A DNA stretch of 64,000 bases from Brachybacterium subflavum. Lineage in GTDB: Bacteria; Actinomycetota; Actinomycetes; Actinomycetales; Dermabacteraceae. A program made the translations under genes and the position numbers. The notes under the pieces were generated by a model. The model worked only from the letters and a program-made list of their open reading frames with translations. It made no database searches and was not told the origin of the DNA. Below, one piece after another: positions 8,978 through 17,488 of this stretch; position 1 is the stretch's first letter, and each line of letters starts with the position of its first letter. The stretch covers positions 248,001-312,000 of the forward strand of contig NZ_VIGP01000005.1 of NCBI RefSeq assembly GCF_009299795.1. The letters run 5' to 3'.

Positions 8978-9703
8978 TCACGAGTTCGTGCCACGACGCA
9001 CACATACGACATTCCCGCCGAACTCGCCCGACTGGACGATGACGTCGAGTCCGTGGCGCTCCAGCTCGCGGCGGAGGGCATTGGGCTTCAGATGACGGCG
9101 CACGGGAGCGAACCACGTCCGGTCCAGGAGGCGTGCTTCCTCGGTGTCACGAGGACTCGGCGTCCAGACGATCCCCGTGTGCGGGTCGTACCTGTCGTCG
9201 CCGTACTCCCTGCCCGGTTCGAACATCGCCGTCGTGAGGATGAACAGGCCGTCAGGTTCCAGCCATCGGTGCACGCCGTCCAGCACTGTGGACCGGTCCT
9301 CATCGGCGACGACGGACTGCAGGCAGAAGCAGTCGACGGCGTAGTCCACCGTTCGACCGGGACCGGCGCCCCGGCAGACGTCACCGACGTCGAAGACGAC
9401 GTCGAGGCCGCGTTCCGACGCGCGTTCGCGCGCCATCTGGATCGCATCGGGGACGAGGTCCATCGCGTGGACCGCATACCCGCGCGACGCCATGAAGCAC
9501 GCGGCTCCACCCGTGCCGCACCCGTACTCGAACACCGTGCGGCCATCGCCCCGTTCCGGCAGCTCGCGCTCGAGGAACTCACGCGCGGCGAAGTGCTCGT
9601 ACCCGCGCGCACCGTCCTGAGCATAGAGGTCGTTCCACTGGTCCAGGCCCTCCGCACGGATCCGCGCATAGGCCTCGACGTGCTCCTTCTCGTAGTACTT
9701 CAT
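8978..9703 (-). CDS. Class I SAM-dependent methyltransferase
   Basis: This 241-residue methyltransferase has motif I FEYGCGTGGAACFMASRG, an acidic strand end in VHAMDLVPDAI, and DGLFILTTAMF for the post-motif strand. The C-terminal half carries a family-specific insertion (EPGREYGDDRYDPHTGIVW). The start is ATG at 9703 after GGAGG. The N-terminus MKYYEKEHVEAYARIRAEGL has the aromatic and charged character of small-molecule methyltransferases. The substrate is unknown. The downstream side abuts the convergent membrane protein gene with a 51-base gap. Confidence 0.85.
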   Translation of the reverse strand: MKYYEKEHVEAYARIRAEGLDQWNDLYAQDGARGYEHFAAREFLERELPERGDGRTVFEYGCGTGGAACFMASRGYAVHAMDLVPDAIQMARERASERGLDVVFDVGDVCRGAGPGRTVDYAVDCFCLQSVVADEDRSTVLDGVHRWLEPDGLFILTTAMFEPGREYGDDRYDPHTGIVWTPSPRDTEEARLLDRTWFAPVRRHLKPNALRRELERHGLDVIVQSGEFGGNVVCVRRGTNS

Positions 9704-9740
9704 GCGTCCTCCGGTCGGTCTTCGCAAGTGACATGCCCGC

Positions 9741-10289
9741 TCACCCGTGAGAGTCGGAGTCCGATTGGTCCGGCCGTTCTGCGTGCGGGGAGAAGAGCCG
9801 CACCGCCCGGTCGGTGATCGCGAGGGTGTCCAAACCGGTGCAGTTCCGGCGCTGGTAGCGGACACCGTCGATCACCAGGCCCTCGCCGGGGTGGGCGGCG
9901 AACCCCGGTGTCCTCGCGTCGCTCCGCCGACCGTCCATGTCGACGCTCAGGAAGTCCGCGCTCATCGACGTCAGGCGGGCCGTGAACCCGATGCGACGCT
10001 CGTCAGGTTCGAGCGCTCCCGCCGGGAACGTCCTCTCGCGGATATCGATGCTGACTCGGCCGGGATCCTCCGGCAGCGGGAGCACCGGGCTCACCGTCTC
10101 GCGGGCCATCGTGCGCCGCCGCGAACCCCGGTCGTACCAGCACGCACTGCTCGTCTCTCCCGCGCGCGGGACCACGAACCACCATTGCAGCTCGTCGCAC
10201 ACCACCGACTGCGCAGTGTTCTGCTCGAGGACATCGATGCGGACCTCGGGCAGCGTCTCAGGGAACGCGGCAGGCGTGACGATGTCCAT
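9741..10289 (-). CDS. Hypothetical protein
   Basis: I do not recognise this 182-residue protein. It is soluble and rich in Asp, Arg and Pro. It contains ELQWWFVVPRAGETSS and a block that reads as beta strands (VSIDIRERTFPAGAL, RIGFTARLTSMSADFLSVDMDG, LVIDGVRYQRRNCTGLDTLAI). Two cysteines lie in the first third and one near the C-terminus. The ATG at 10289 has no ribosome-binding site but a TAGGGT box 6 bases upstream, which supports a real leaderless gene. The 37-base gap to the methyltransferase on the same strand may make them a transcription unit. Confidence 0.65.
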   Translation of the reverse strand: MDIVTPAAFPETLPEVRIDVLEQNTAQSVVCDELQWWFVVPRAGETSSACWYDRGSRRRTMARETVSPVLPLPEDPGRVSIDIRERTFPAGALEPDERRIGFTARLTSMSADFLSVDMDGRRSDARTPGFAAHPGEGLVIDGVRYQRRNCTGLDTLAITDRAVRLFSPHAERPDQSDSDSHG

Positions 10290-10295
10290 GCCGGG

Positions 10296-10301
10296 ACCCT
10301 A
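10296..10301 (-). promoter_or_regulatory. Leaderless -10 box TAGGGT
   Basis: On the minus strand TAGGGT ends 6 bases before the ATG at 10289, consistent with a leaderless transcript. Confidence 0.55.
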
Positions 10302-10378
10302 GGGCCGGCACAGCGGGCGCGCACGGTCTTTTCCCGTCGCAAGAACCGCGGCTGAGCGGTTGCTGCAGGATAGTCGGC

Positions 10379-11365
10379 ATGGACGGTCACGACGACGCGG
10401 CGAACGCTCCGGTGCTCCCGCAGATACTCGAGGCCGCTGGGCTCCCGACGACCGGTCGCTTCCGTGAACGCTCGGGCTGGGTGAGCCGAGCCTGGGTCGG
10501 AGACGAGTACGTCGTCCGCGTGAACACCGACCCGAGGCATCACGACGCCTACGGCCACGAAGCGCGGGTCGTCGGCATGCTCGCCCGCACGGACGTCCCG
10601 CATGCCCGGCACATCGCCCACGGCCAGGGGCCGGATGGGCCCTGGTACATCTCGGAGCGTCTTCCCGGTGTGCCCCTCCATGAGGCGTGGTCGACTGCCG
10701 ACGTCTCCACGCGGCGCATGATCATCGAGAGCCTCGGGACTGCGCTGCGAGCCCTGCACGGCGTGAGCGCCCCCGAGGGCCTTGTACCTCCGTGGCTCGA
10801 GAAGGCGCTCGACGGCGGGCAATGGCCGGCATTCCACCCGCCGGTCATGGGCTCCGCGCTCCGACTCGTCGAGGACGCGCGCGCCGCACCGGATCACGAC
10901 GCCGGACTCCTGTCCGAGGTCGCCGCGCGATTGCAGGACGCGCTGCCTCTGTTCGCCGCCGACCGCCCCGTGCTGGTCCACGGCGACGTGCACGGATCCA
11001 ACGTGATGGTGGAGAACGGCCGGGTGACAGGCCTGATCGACTTCGCCGAGGCGCTCGCCCAGCCAGCCGATGCCGAGCTCGACACGATCCTGCGCTGGTG
11101 TGCGAGGCCGACCGAGTTCCCACCCGTTCCCGGTGCCGGTGGCCTCACTGCGGCGTCCCTTCGCGAGGTGCCCGTCTGGCTTCGCGGCACCTATCCGGAG
11201 CTCTTCGCGAGCACGCGGCTGCGCGCTCGCCTGGAGCTCTACGACCTGTGCGTCGACCTCGCGATCTGCGGGCACCATCCGGAGCCCGGCGCCCGCCGGG
11301 CCGCGCAGGATCGGATCGCGCGCCTGCTCACGGGCCGGAGCCACCTGGCAGGGCTGGGGCTGTAG
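10379..11365 (+). CDS. Aminoglycoside phosphotransferase (APH)-family kinase-like protein
   Basis: A 328-residue protein with the APH/choline-kinase fold. The catalytic loop is VLVHGDVHGSNVMVENG and the metal-binding Asp is in GLIDFAEALAQP. The N-lobe has EYVVRVNTDPRHHDAYGHEARV, with the hinge-like YISERLPGVPL. The substrate is unknown; the group includes small-molecule kinases as well as resistance enzymes, so antibiotic resistance should not be assumed. The ATG at 10379 has only an imperfect promoter match (GATAGT) directly upstream. It is the first of three unlinked kinase-like proteins in the window (also 19047 and 32310). Confidence 0.85.
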   Translation: MDGHDDAANAPVLPQILEAAGLPTTGRFRERSGWVSRAWVGDEYVVRVNTDPRHHDAYGHEARVVGMLARTDVPHARHIAHGQGPDGPWYISERLPGVPLHEAWSTADVSTRRMIIESLGTALRALHGVSAPEGLVPPWLEKALDGGQWPAFHPPVMGSALRLVEDARAAPDHDAGLLSEVAARLQDALPLFAADRPVLVHGDVHGSNVMVENGRVTGLIDFAEALAQPADAELDTILRWCARPTEFPPVPGAGGLTAASLREVPVWLRGTYPELFASTRLRARLELYDLCVDLAICGHHPEPGARRAAQDRIARLLTGRSHLAGLGL

Positions 11366-11381
11366 CGCGGAGCCGCAGCCC

Positions 11382-11459
11382 TCACCCCAGCCGCTCCACG
11401 GCCTCCTCGACCGCCGCGAGCACCGACCCGTGGGCCAGGATCTCCTCCGCCAGGCGGGC
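11382..11459 (-). pseudogene. C-terminal remnant of a second histidine ammonia-lyase
   Basis: Read on the minus strand, this stretch gives LAEEILAHGSVLAAVEEAV then ERLG and a stop. The end of the complete hutH at 20246 reads AAEEILADGSVLAAVEGVV then GKLG and a stop. The DNA identity is strong over about 60 bases and then ends abruptly. It is therefore the last 25 or so codons of a lost hutH-like gene. It abuts an unrelated remnant at 11456 on the other strand, so this is a rearrangement scar. Confidence 0.8.
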
Positions 11460-11524
11460 CGATCATGTTCGACTGGCACCACTATCCGCGGTGGCAGGCG
11501 GAGCGTGAGCGGCGGGCCAGAGTC
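11456..11524 (+). pseudogene. C-terminal remnant of a PH-like membrane protein paralogue
   Basis: In frame this reads GPIMFDWHHYPRWQAERERR then ARV. The end of the protein at 8372-8926 is GPVFFEWFHYEQWQAERERR then ARI. The similarity covers the terminal 23 residues only; the equivalent stop codon is missing and translation continues into unrelated sequence. It is a diverged fragment rather than a recent copy. Confidence 0.75.
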
Positions 11525-11622
11525 AGCGGCTGGTCGTGGTGCGAGTCCAGCTGCGCGAGGCTCGCGCGCGACGCGCACGAGCGCCCCGCACCCTCCCGTC
11601 CCCACCGCTCCAGATGCCGGTG

Positions 11623-12357
11623 CTACGACACCTCGTCGCTCAGGAGAGTGTTCACCCGTGCCAGGACGTCGAGCTGCGCCGGCCGATAGAGCTCCTTGAG
11701 GGCGACCCCGATCGCCTCGCGCGCGATCGGCCGCTGGCGCCCCGAGGCCAATGCGGGCGCCACCAGCTCAGGGTGGTCGGAGTAGATGCGGCGAATCACA
11801 TCGACCAGCTCGGTCGCGACCTCGGCACGCCGCTCAGGGCTCGCCGCGTCGTCGATGTCCGCGAACGCCACGAGCGCGGCATCCCGGGGCGCCGAGTCGT
11901 GCAGTGCGTTCCACGACTCGAGAGCGTCCGCGCGGAGCACGCGTGACAGGACCTTCATGAAGTCCTCGTCGGCGGGCGAGAGCTCCTGACCATCGCCTTC
12001 CCCCTCGGGTCCGTCCTCATGGGCTTTCAGCTCCTGACGGATGCCGGCCCTGATGGCCTGGAAGCGCAGGATGGCGCGCTGCGCCTCGTCGTCGAGGCGG
12101 CGCAGGGTGGTGAGATACCCCGCCGAGGCCGAGCCGGAGTCCACGCTCAGGTCCATGGTGCGGATCTCGCTCAGCGGTGCGCCGAACTCGACGAGGCGGC
12201 GAATGTGCAGGAGCTGGGTCAGGTGGCTCACGCCGTAGCTCTTGTACCCGTTGGTGCCACGGGGCGGCTCGGGAAGGAGACCGATCTCGTGGTAGTGCCT
12301 CACGGTGCGCAGCGTCGTCCCCGCGAGATCGGCGATCTCCTGAGTGCTCCACCCCAT
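11623..12357 (-). CDS. MerR family transcriptional regulator with large C-terminal domain
   Basis: A 244-residue MerR regulator. The winged-helix domain is STQEIADLAGTTLRTVRHYH and EIGLLPEPPRGTNGYKSYG at the N-terminus. A dimerisation helix and a roughly 150-residue C-terminal region follow; the latter has no cysteine, so it is not a metal sensor of the classic type. I chose ATG at 12357 because it gives the canonical start MGWSTQEIAD with a GGGAG upstream. The gene is divergent from the DoxX operon at 12481, 123 bases away, and probably controls it, which is inference. A possible -10 (TAGAGT) lies at 12405-12410 on its strand. Confidence 0.88.
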   Translation of the reverse strand: MGWSTQEIADLAGTTLRTVRHYHEIGLLPEPPRGTNGYKSYGVSHLTQLLHIRRLVEFGAPLSEIRTMDLSVDSGSASAGYLTTLRRLDDEAQRAILRFQAIRAGIRQELKAHEDGPEGEGDGQELSPADEDFMKVLSRVLRADALESWNALHDSAPRDAALVAFADIDDAASPERRAEVATELVDVIRRIYSDHPELVAPALASGRQRPIAREAIGVALKELYRPAQLDVLARVNTLLSDEVS

Positions 12358-12404
12358 GCGCCCCACTCCCACATCACCCGGTCTGGACCATGCCGTGACG
12401 GCCA

Positions 12405-12410
12405 ACTCTA
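12405..12410 (-). promoter_or_regulatory. Possible -10 box TAGAGT of the merR gene
   Basis: TAGAGT on the minus strand, 47 bases upstream of the merR start in the merR/doxX divergent region. No convincing -35 or dyad operator could be picked by eye. Confidence 0.3.
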
Positions 12411-12480
12411 CCGGCGGGCCACCTCCGGGATGCTCTCCATCGATCGGCATCCCGCACCCGAACCATCAGGAGCTGCCGCC

Positions 12481-13530
12481 GTGAACCACCCGACCCTCCT
12501 CCCGGATGACACCGACACGGGCACCAGCCGCGCGGAACAGGTCGGCAGCGGACCGCCCGAGCCCTCACGCCATGTGCTCCTGTGGCGGCTGCACGGCGCG
12601 ACACGCCTCCTGCTCGCGGTCATGCTGCTGTTCAACGGAGTCATCAAGCTGGGACTCTGGCAATTCGGCCACCCTGACGTGGGCGAGGCGCTCATCGCCC
12701 TGGGAGAGATGAGCCCCATGGGCCTGCTCTCCCGCATGGTGGGCTTCTCGCCTCTGTTCCAGCTCCTCGCCGGGCCCGCCGAGGTCGGCGCATCCGTCGC
12801 GCTCATATGGCGACGCACGGTGGTGTTCGGCGCCCTCGTGTCGACCGCCTCGATGACGTTCGTCCTCGTGCTCAACCTCGGCTACGACATGCCGGCGAAA
12901 CAGCTCGCGATCGCCCTGCTGGTGATGAGTCTCGTCATTCTCGCACCCTGGGCGAAGCGGATCGTCGTGGCGATCATCGGCGACGGGCCCGTCCCGGCTG
13001 CGGTCCGGCCTCGGCTCTTCCGGTCCGAGCGCCCCCAGCGGCTCGCTCGTGCCATCGCACCCGTGACGGGACTGGTCGTCCTGATGGCGACCGGCCTCTC
13101 GGTCGCCGCCGCACAGCCCACGAGCTCGATCGACGAGTCCCTTCCCTCGGGAGTGTGGCGCGCACCCGCCGACGACTCCGCCCAGGGGTCGAGCTGGGAG
13201 GATGTCGCGCTCGGGAACATCCGAACCGACGGCGCTGCCACCGCGCAGGTCCGTCTGCGCGATGGATCCCTTCTCACCGGTACGTACGTGCGGGAAGGCA
13301 ACACGCTCACCCTCACGCTCAGGCCCCTGCAGCAGCCGGGACAGTCGGCGCTCCAGTACGCCCGGACTCCCGCGGAGACCGTCGACCTCGCCGATGCAGC
13401 GGACGGCGACGATCGCCTCACGCTCAGCGGAGACCAGGACCTCGCGCTCGAACGTGACGCGAACGGGTCTCTGCTCTTCGACCGCGGGTTCACGTGGAAG
13501 ATCCGGGCCGACGACCCCTTCGAGCGATGA
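12481..13530 (+). CDS. DoxX-like membrane protein with C-terminal extracytoplasmic domain
   Basis: A 349-residue protein whose first half is a four-helix DoxX-like membrane domain. It begins at about residue 36 (HGATRLLLAVMLLFNGVIKL) and is followed by FSPLFQLLAGPAEVGASVAL, VVFGALVSTASMTFVLVLNL and LAIALLVMSLVILAPW. A fifth hydrophobic stretch (IAPVTGLVVLMATGLSVAAA) leads to a soluble domain of about 130 residues with the pattern VRLRDGSLLTGTYVREGNTL, probably outside the cell. The GTG at 12481 follows AGGAG; an upstream ATG at 12430 has no such site. It is the first gene of a probable four-gene operon divergent from a MerR regulator. Function is unknown. Confidence 0.72.
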   Translation: MNHPTLLPDDTDTGTSRAEQVGSGPPEPSRHVLLWRLHGATRLLLAVMLLFNGVIKLGLWQFGHPDVGEALIALGEMSPMGLLSRMVGFSPLFQLLAGPAEVGASVALIWRRTVVFGALVSTASMTFVLVLNLGYDMPAKQLAIALLVMSLVILAPWAKRIVVAIIGDGPVPAAVRPRLFRSERPQRLARAIAPVTGLVVLMATGLSVAAAQPTSSIDESLPSGVWRAPADDSAQGSSWEDVALGNIRTDGAATAQVRLRDGSLLTGTYVREGNTLTLTLRPLQQPGQSALQYARTPAETVDLADAADGDDRLTLSGDQDLALERDANGSLLFDRGFTWKIRADDPFER

Positions 13531-13634
13531 CTGCTATCCCACTGCCCGAGAGGACTCAGCGCCCACAGCCCTTGAGTGTGCCGTTACGGCATGCCGTTGC
13601 CTCTGTCTCAGCTCCTACAACCGCTGGAGGTCCG

Positions 13635-14306
13635 ATGAGTACCCGACTCGAGAAGAACGAGCACACGACCCGCAGTGTGGTCGACCAGATGGGCGGCCCG
13701 CTGGGGCTGACGTACTCCGTTGTGCCGGTGATCGTGTTCGTCCTGGCGAACACGTTCATGTCGCTCACCCCGACCATCGCGCTGTCGATCACGGCCGGCG
13801 TCGGTCTGTTCGTCGTGCGCCTGGTGCGTGGCGAGCGAATCGTTTCTGCCGTCGGCAGCCTCGTGAGCGTCGCTGTCGCCATCGGGATCGTGATGTGGAC
13901 CGGTTCCCCGCGCGATTTCTTCGTCGTGGGGATCTGGGCTTCCCTGGCCGGGTTCGTGCTGACGGCGGGCTCGCTCCTGGCGCGACGCCCCGTATCAGGA
14001 GTGATCTGGAATGCCGTCCACGGTGGGCGGAACAACTGGCGTGCACACCCCGGTGACCTGCGCGCCCATGACATCGCCACCGCGTTCGCCGCGCTGGTGT
14101 TCGGCGCCCGGTTCGTGATCCAGCAATGGCTGTACGTGCAGTCGAACACCGGGGGCCTCGGTATCGCACGCCTCGCGATGGGCACCCCGCTGACGATCCT
14201 GGCTGCGCTCCTCGTGGTCTGGGCCTTCCGACGCAGCACCACCAGCATGCGCGCCACCACCTCGCCCGCCTCCGACGACCGTCGCCCCGAGAGGACGCTC
14301 CCATGA
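13635..14306 (+). CDS. DUF3159 family membrane protein
   Basis: A 223-residue integral membrane protein matching the actinobacterial DUF3159 family as I remember it: MGGPLGLTYSVVPVIVFVLAN at the start, RLVRGERIVSAVGSLVSVAV, a central GSPRDFFVVGIWASL and a conserved WNAVHGGRNNWRAHP loop. Six or so hydrophobic segments are visible. The start ATG is preceded by GGAGG. The gene follows the DoxX-like gene after 104 bases and overlaps the S9 peptidase by ATGA, so it is translationally coupled to it. Function is unknown. Confidence 0.83.
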   Translation: MSTRLEKNEHTTRSVVDQMGGPLGLTYSVVPVIVFVLANTFMSLTPTIALSITAGVGLFVVRLVRGERIVSAVGSLVSVAVAIGIVMWTGSPRDFFVVGIWASLAGFVLTAGSLLARRPVSGVIWNAVHGGRNNWRAHPGDLRAHDIATAFAALVFGARFVIQQWLYVQSNTGGLGIARLAMGTPLTILAALLVVWAFRRSTTSMRATTSPASDDRRPERTLP

Positions 14307-16171
14307 CCGCCCCCGCACTGATCCCCACCGAAGACTTCTTCCGTCTGCCCGATCGCACCGGGTTCACGATCTCTCCGGATGGCACGAGGATCGCGTTCCT
14401 CGCGCCGTGGAGGAACCGGCTGAACGTATGGATCCAAGACCTCGAGGGCGACTCCCCTCCCCGATGCGTGACCGCCGACGAGTCCCGCACCGTCTCCCGC
14501 TACCAGTGGACCGACGATCCTCGGTGGCTGCTCTACCAGCAGGACGATCGGGGCGACGAGAACTGGCACCTCTACCGTATCGACCTCGAGGACCCGTCGG
14601 CCCCGACCGTCGATCTCACACCTTTCCCCCACGCCACCGTCCAAGGGCTTGAACTGCGCCCGGAGTCCCCGGGCCGTGCCCTCCTCCAGCTCAACGAGCG
14701 CGACCCTGCGGAGTTCGACCTCTACGAGCTCGACATCGCCTCCGGAGAGCTGCGAGTGCTCGCCCAGAGCCCGGACCCGGGGGCCACGCATGTCCTGGCC
14801 GGGGACGCGGTACTCACCAAGAGGCAGCATGCCGACGGGACATGGGAGCTCTGGCACGGGGATCACCGCATCGCCGGTTTCGACGGCGACGCCTACCCCA
14901 TCGGCGTCCACCCGTTCGAGGCGACGCCCGACGGCACGGGCATCTGGTTCGGCTCGTATCGGGACACTGACCACATGCATCTTGCGCGGCTCGACCTGGA
15001 TACGGGCACGGAGACCGAGATCGACCGGCACCCGACCTGCGACCTCGACACCCGCGGACAGATCTTCTCCGGCGTGCCTTCGCCGCTGATCCGCGATCGG
15101 CGCACCGGAGAGCTCCTGGGCGTGCGCTACCAGGGGATGCGGATGGATGTCCACGCACTCGAACCACGCTTCCGAGAGGTGCTCGACGAGATGCGTGCAC
15201 TCTGCGACGGCGATATCGGCGCAATCTCCAGCGATGCGGAGAACCGCAGGTGGATCGTCTCCTTCCTGCACGATCGCGATCCGCAGACCTGGCTCTACGA
15301 CCACCGCACGCGCACGGGCCGGCGGCTCGCGCGGACCGCCGGACACCTCGACCCGGAGCTGCTGGCGCCCGTGCAGGAGACGGAGATCCCCGCTCGCGAC
15401 GGCCGCCTGCTCCCGGCCTACCTCACCCTTCCCCGTGGCGCAGGGGCAGATAGCCCGCCGCCGATGGTCCTCATGCCCCACGGAGGGCCGTGGACGAGAG
15501 ACTGGTGGGGGTTCGACGCGACGGTCCAGCTGTGGGCGAATCGCGGCTACGCGGTCTTGCAGCCCCAGTTCCGCGGTTCCGCAGGGTTCGGGCGCGACCA
15601 CATGGAGGCGGCGGTGGGAGAATTCGCCGGCCGCATGCACGACGACCTCCTGGACGCTGTGGCCTGGGCGGTCGCCCATGGCCATGCCGATCCCGAGCGC
15701 GTCGGCGTCTTCGGCGGCTCCTACGGCGGCTACGCGGCCCTGGTGGGAGTCGCCTTCACTCCGAACGTGTTCGCAGCCGCCGTGGAGTACGTCGGCGTCA
15801 CCGACCTCGCGGACTTCATCCGTTCAGTGCCCGAGTACGCGAGAACAGGCCTGACGAACAACTGGCTGCGCTACGTGGGCGACCCCTCCGACCCCGAACA
15901 GGAGGCCGACATGCTGGCACGCTCACCGATCAGCCGCCTGGATGACATCCACGCACCGCTGATGGTGGTACAGGGCGCGCACGATGTTCGTGCGCGGCGC
16001 ACGCACTCGGACACGATCGTCGAGAGCTTGCGCGGCAGAGGAGTTGACGTGGACTACCTGGTCTTCGACGACGAGGGCCACTTCATCGTCAACCCTGAGA
16101 ACCTCTTGACCATGTTCCGCGCCGCGGAGCGGTTCTTCGCGACCCATCTCGGCGGGCGCGTTGCGGACTGA
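14303..16171 (+). CDS. S9 family prolyl oligopeptidase-type peptidase
   Basis: A 622-residue serine peptidase of the prolyl oligopeptidase/acylaminoacyl-peptidase class. It has an N-terminal beta-propeller (repeated ISPDGTRIAFLAP, YQWTDDPRWLLYQQD, EDPSAPTVDLTPFPHA) and a C-terminal alpha/beta-hydrolase domain from about residue 370. The triad is readable: Ser473 in GGSYGGYA, Asp561 in GAHDVR, and His593 in DDEGHF. No signal peptide is present, so it should be cytoplasmic. Its start overlaps the DUF3159 stop by 4 bases. It is followed by a quinone reductase on the same strand 97 bases later. Confidence 0.93.
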   Translation: MTAPALIPTEDFFRLPDRTGFTISPDGTRIAFLAPWRNRLNVWIQDLEGDSPPRCVTADESRTVSRYQWTDDPRWLLYQQDDRGDENWHLYRIDLEDPSAPTVDLTPFPHATVQGLELRPESPGRALLQLNERDPAEFDLYELDIASGELRVLAQSPDPGATHVLAGDAVLTKRQHADGTWELWHGDHRIAGFDGDAYPIGVHPFEATPDGTGIWFGSYRDTDHMHLARLDLDTGTETEIDRHPTCDLDTRGQIFSGVPSPLIRDRRTGELLGVRYQGMRMDVHALEPRFREVLDEMRALCDGDIGAISSDAENRRWIVSFLHDRDPQTWLYDHRTRTGRRLARTAGHLDPELLAPVQETEIPARDGRLLPAYLTLPRGAGADSPPPMVLMPHGGPWTRDWWGFDATVQLWANRGYAVLQPQFRGSAGFGRDHMEAAVGEFAGRMHDDLLDAVAWAVAHGHADPERVGVFGGSYGGYAALVGVAFTPNVFAAAVEYVGVTDLADFIRSVPEYARTGLTNNWLRYVGDPSDPEQEADMLARSPISRLDDIHAPLMVVQGAHDVRARRTHSDTIVESLRGRGVDVDYLVFDDEGHFIVNPENLLTMFRAAERFFATHLGGRVAD

Positions 16172-16268
16172 GGACAGAAGGCCCTCGGCGGACCGAAGCC
16201 GGGTGCCCGAAAACGGCACGGGACGATGCCCCGACTCTCACCCTGACCATTATCGCGAAGGAACCACC

Positions 16269-17105
16269 ATGATCAGTCATTGTCCGAAGCCAGGGACCGC
16301 TCTGTGGGTGAACGCGAACCCACGGAAGGCGTCTCTGAACGACCACCTCTTCCAGGCCGGCGTGCGCGAGCTCTCCAGAACTTTTGACGTCCACACCTCG
16401 GACCTCTACGCGCAGGGCTTCGACCCTGTCCTGTCCGACCGTGATCTCGGAGAGTTGGCGGAGTCCACGGGGAACATCGGCATTCTCGCCTCCCGGGCCC
16501 ATGATCGCGGACTACTCCCCGAGGAAGTGCGCGAAGAACAGGCGAAGCTCGCGGCCGCCGAGCTTCTCGTACTCCAGTTCCCGCTCTGGTGGTACGGGCC
16601 ACCGGCGATCCTCAAGGGCTGGATTGATCGCATTTTCCTGGCGGGCTTCGCCTTCGGCGACCTTGATCCGGATCTCGGCGTACCTCGGCGGTACGGAGAC
16701 GGCGGCCTGGCTGGACGCAGAGCGCTGATCATCGTGACCGCCGGTGAGGACGAGCGCACGCTCAGCTCACGCGGTGTCAGCGGCGATCTGGACTCGCTAC
16801 TGTTCCCACTCGCCCACGGCGCACTCTGGTACACCGGTATCGCATCACTCCCACTCCACGTCGTCTACGACGCCGAGAGCTTGAGCCGCGAAGAGGGCGA
16901 CCGGGAAGCAGATCGCCTGCGTGGCAGATTGGCCCGGATAGCGCAAGAACCACCACAACTCTATCGGCGGCTGCGCGACGGAGACTATGCCGGAACGCGC
17001 GCATTACGAGAGGATCTACTGCCGGGGCGGACGGACCTTGGTATTCACGTCGCCCCGCCGAGCGACCCCGCACGCAACGACCGGGAGTGCACACCAAAAG
17101 CGTAG
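16269..17105 (+). CDS. NAD(P)H-dependent flavodoxin-fold oxidoreductase (quinone reductase-like)
   Basis: A 278-residue flavoprotein of the NQO1/KefF-like flavodoxin_2 family. Family hallmarks are WVNANPRKASLNDHLFQAG near the N-terminus, LVLQFPLWWYGPPAILKGWI with the FMN-contacting Trp-Tyr-Gly, RIFLAGFAFG and the late LRGRLARIAQEPP. The ATG at 16269 has AAGGA upstream. The usual family C-terminus is reached at GRTDLGIHV; the final 15 or so residues are extra and run into a truncated GNAT gene, so the 3' end appears to be a junction. GC content is lower than its neighbours and a TTA codon occurs near 17003, both consistent with acquisition from elsewhere. Confidence 0.85.
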   Translation: MISHCPKPGTALWVNANPRKASLNDHLFQAGVRELSRTFDVHTSDLYAQGFDPVLSDRDLGELAESTGNIGILASRAHDRGLLPEEVREEQAKLAAAELLVLQFPLWWYGPPAILKGWIDRIFLAGFAFGDLDPDLGVPRRYGDGGLAGRRALIIVTAGEDERTLSSRGVSGDLDSLLFPLAHGALWYTGIASLPLHVVYDAESLSREEGDREADRLRGRLARIAQEPPQLYRRLRDGDYAGTRALREDLLPGRTDLGIHVAPPSDPARNDRECTPKA

Positions 17106-17463
17106 TCCAGACAGCATTTCGAGGTTCATCGCGGACGACGGGGAGCAGATCGCCGGGTTCGCGCTCGCCACGGCGCCGGGCAGCGGCCAGGCCACTGACC
17201 CGGAGGACGCCGCAATCATCGGGCTCCTCGCGACCCACCCGCGCTGTCAGGCCCAGGGACTCGGCCGCACGCTGCTGCGGGCGATCACCAGCGAACTCGT
17301 CGATGCGGGCCATGCCCGCGCCGTCCTCCATTCGCTGCTCGACAACCGCTCGGCGGTCGCGCTCTACGAGAGCGAGGGGTGGACACCGATGGGCCCGGAG
17401 TGCGAGCATTCGCTGCTCGAACGCCGTACCCGGGCATTCGTCCGCGACCTCACGAAGCTCTGA
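17101..17463 (+). pseudogene. 5'-truncated GNAT acetyltransferase
   Basis: The frame gives only the C-terminal two thirds of a GNAT protein: GEQIAGFALATAPGSGQATD, then IIGLLATHPRCQAQGLGRTL containing motif A, and VLHSLLDNRSAVALYESEGW for motif B. A normal N-terminal helix and strand region of about 60-70 residues is missing. Upstream sequence in this frame is the out-of-phase 3' end of the quinone reductase gene and would encode an implausible Arg/His/Cys-rich leader. I treat it as a remnant joined by a deletion or insertion near 17100, though a short expressed product cannot be excluded. Confidence 0.65.
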
Positions 17464-17488
17464 CGAGCCGGGCTGTCCTCCCGCCCTG

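Noticed and set aside
10379..11365. Calling the APH-family protein an antibiotic resistance gene
   Set aside because: Only general fold motifs are visible; the family includes many housekeeping kinases.
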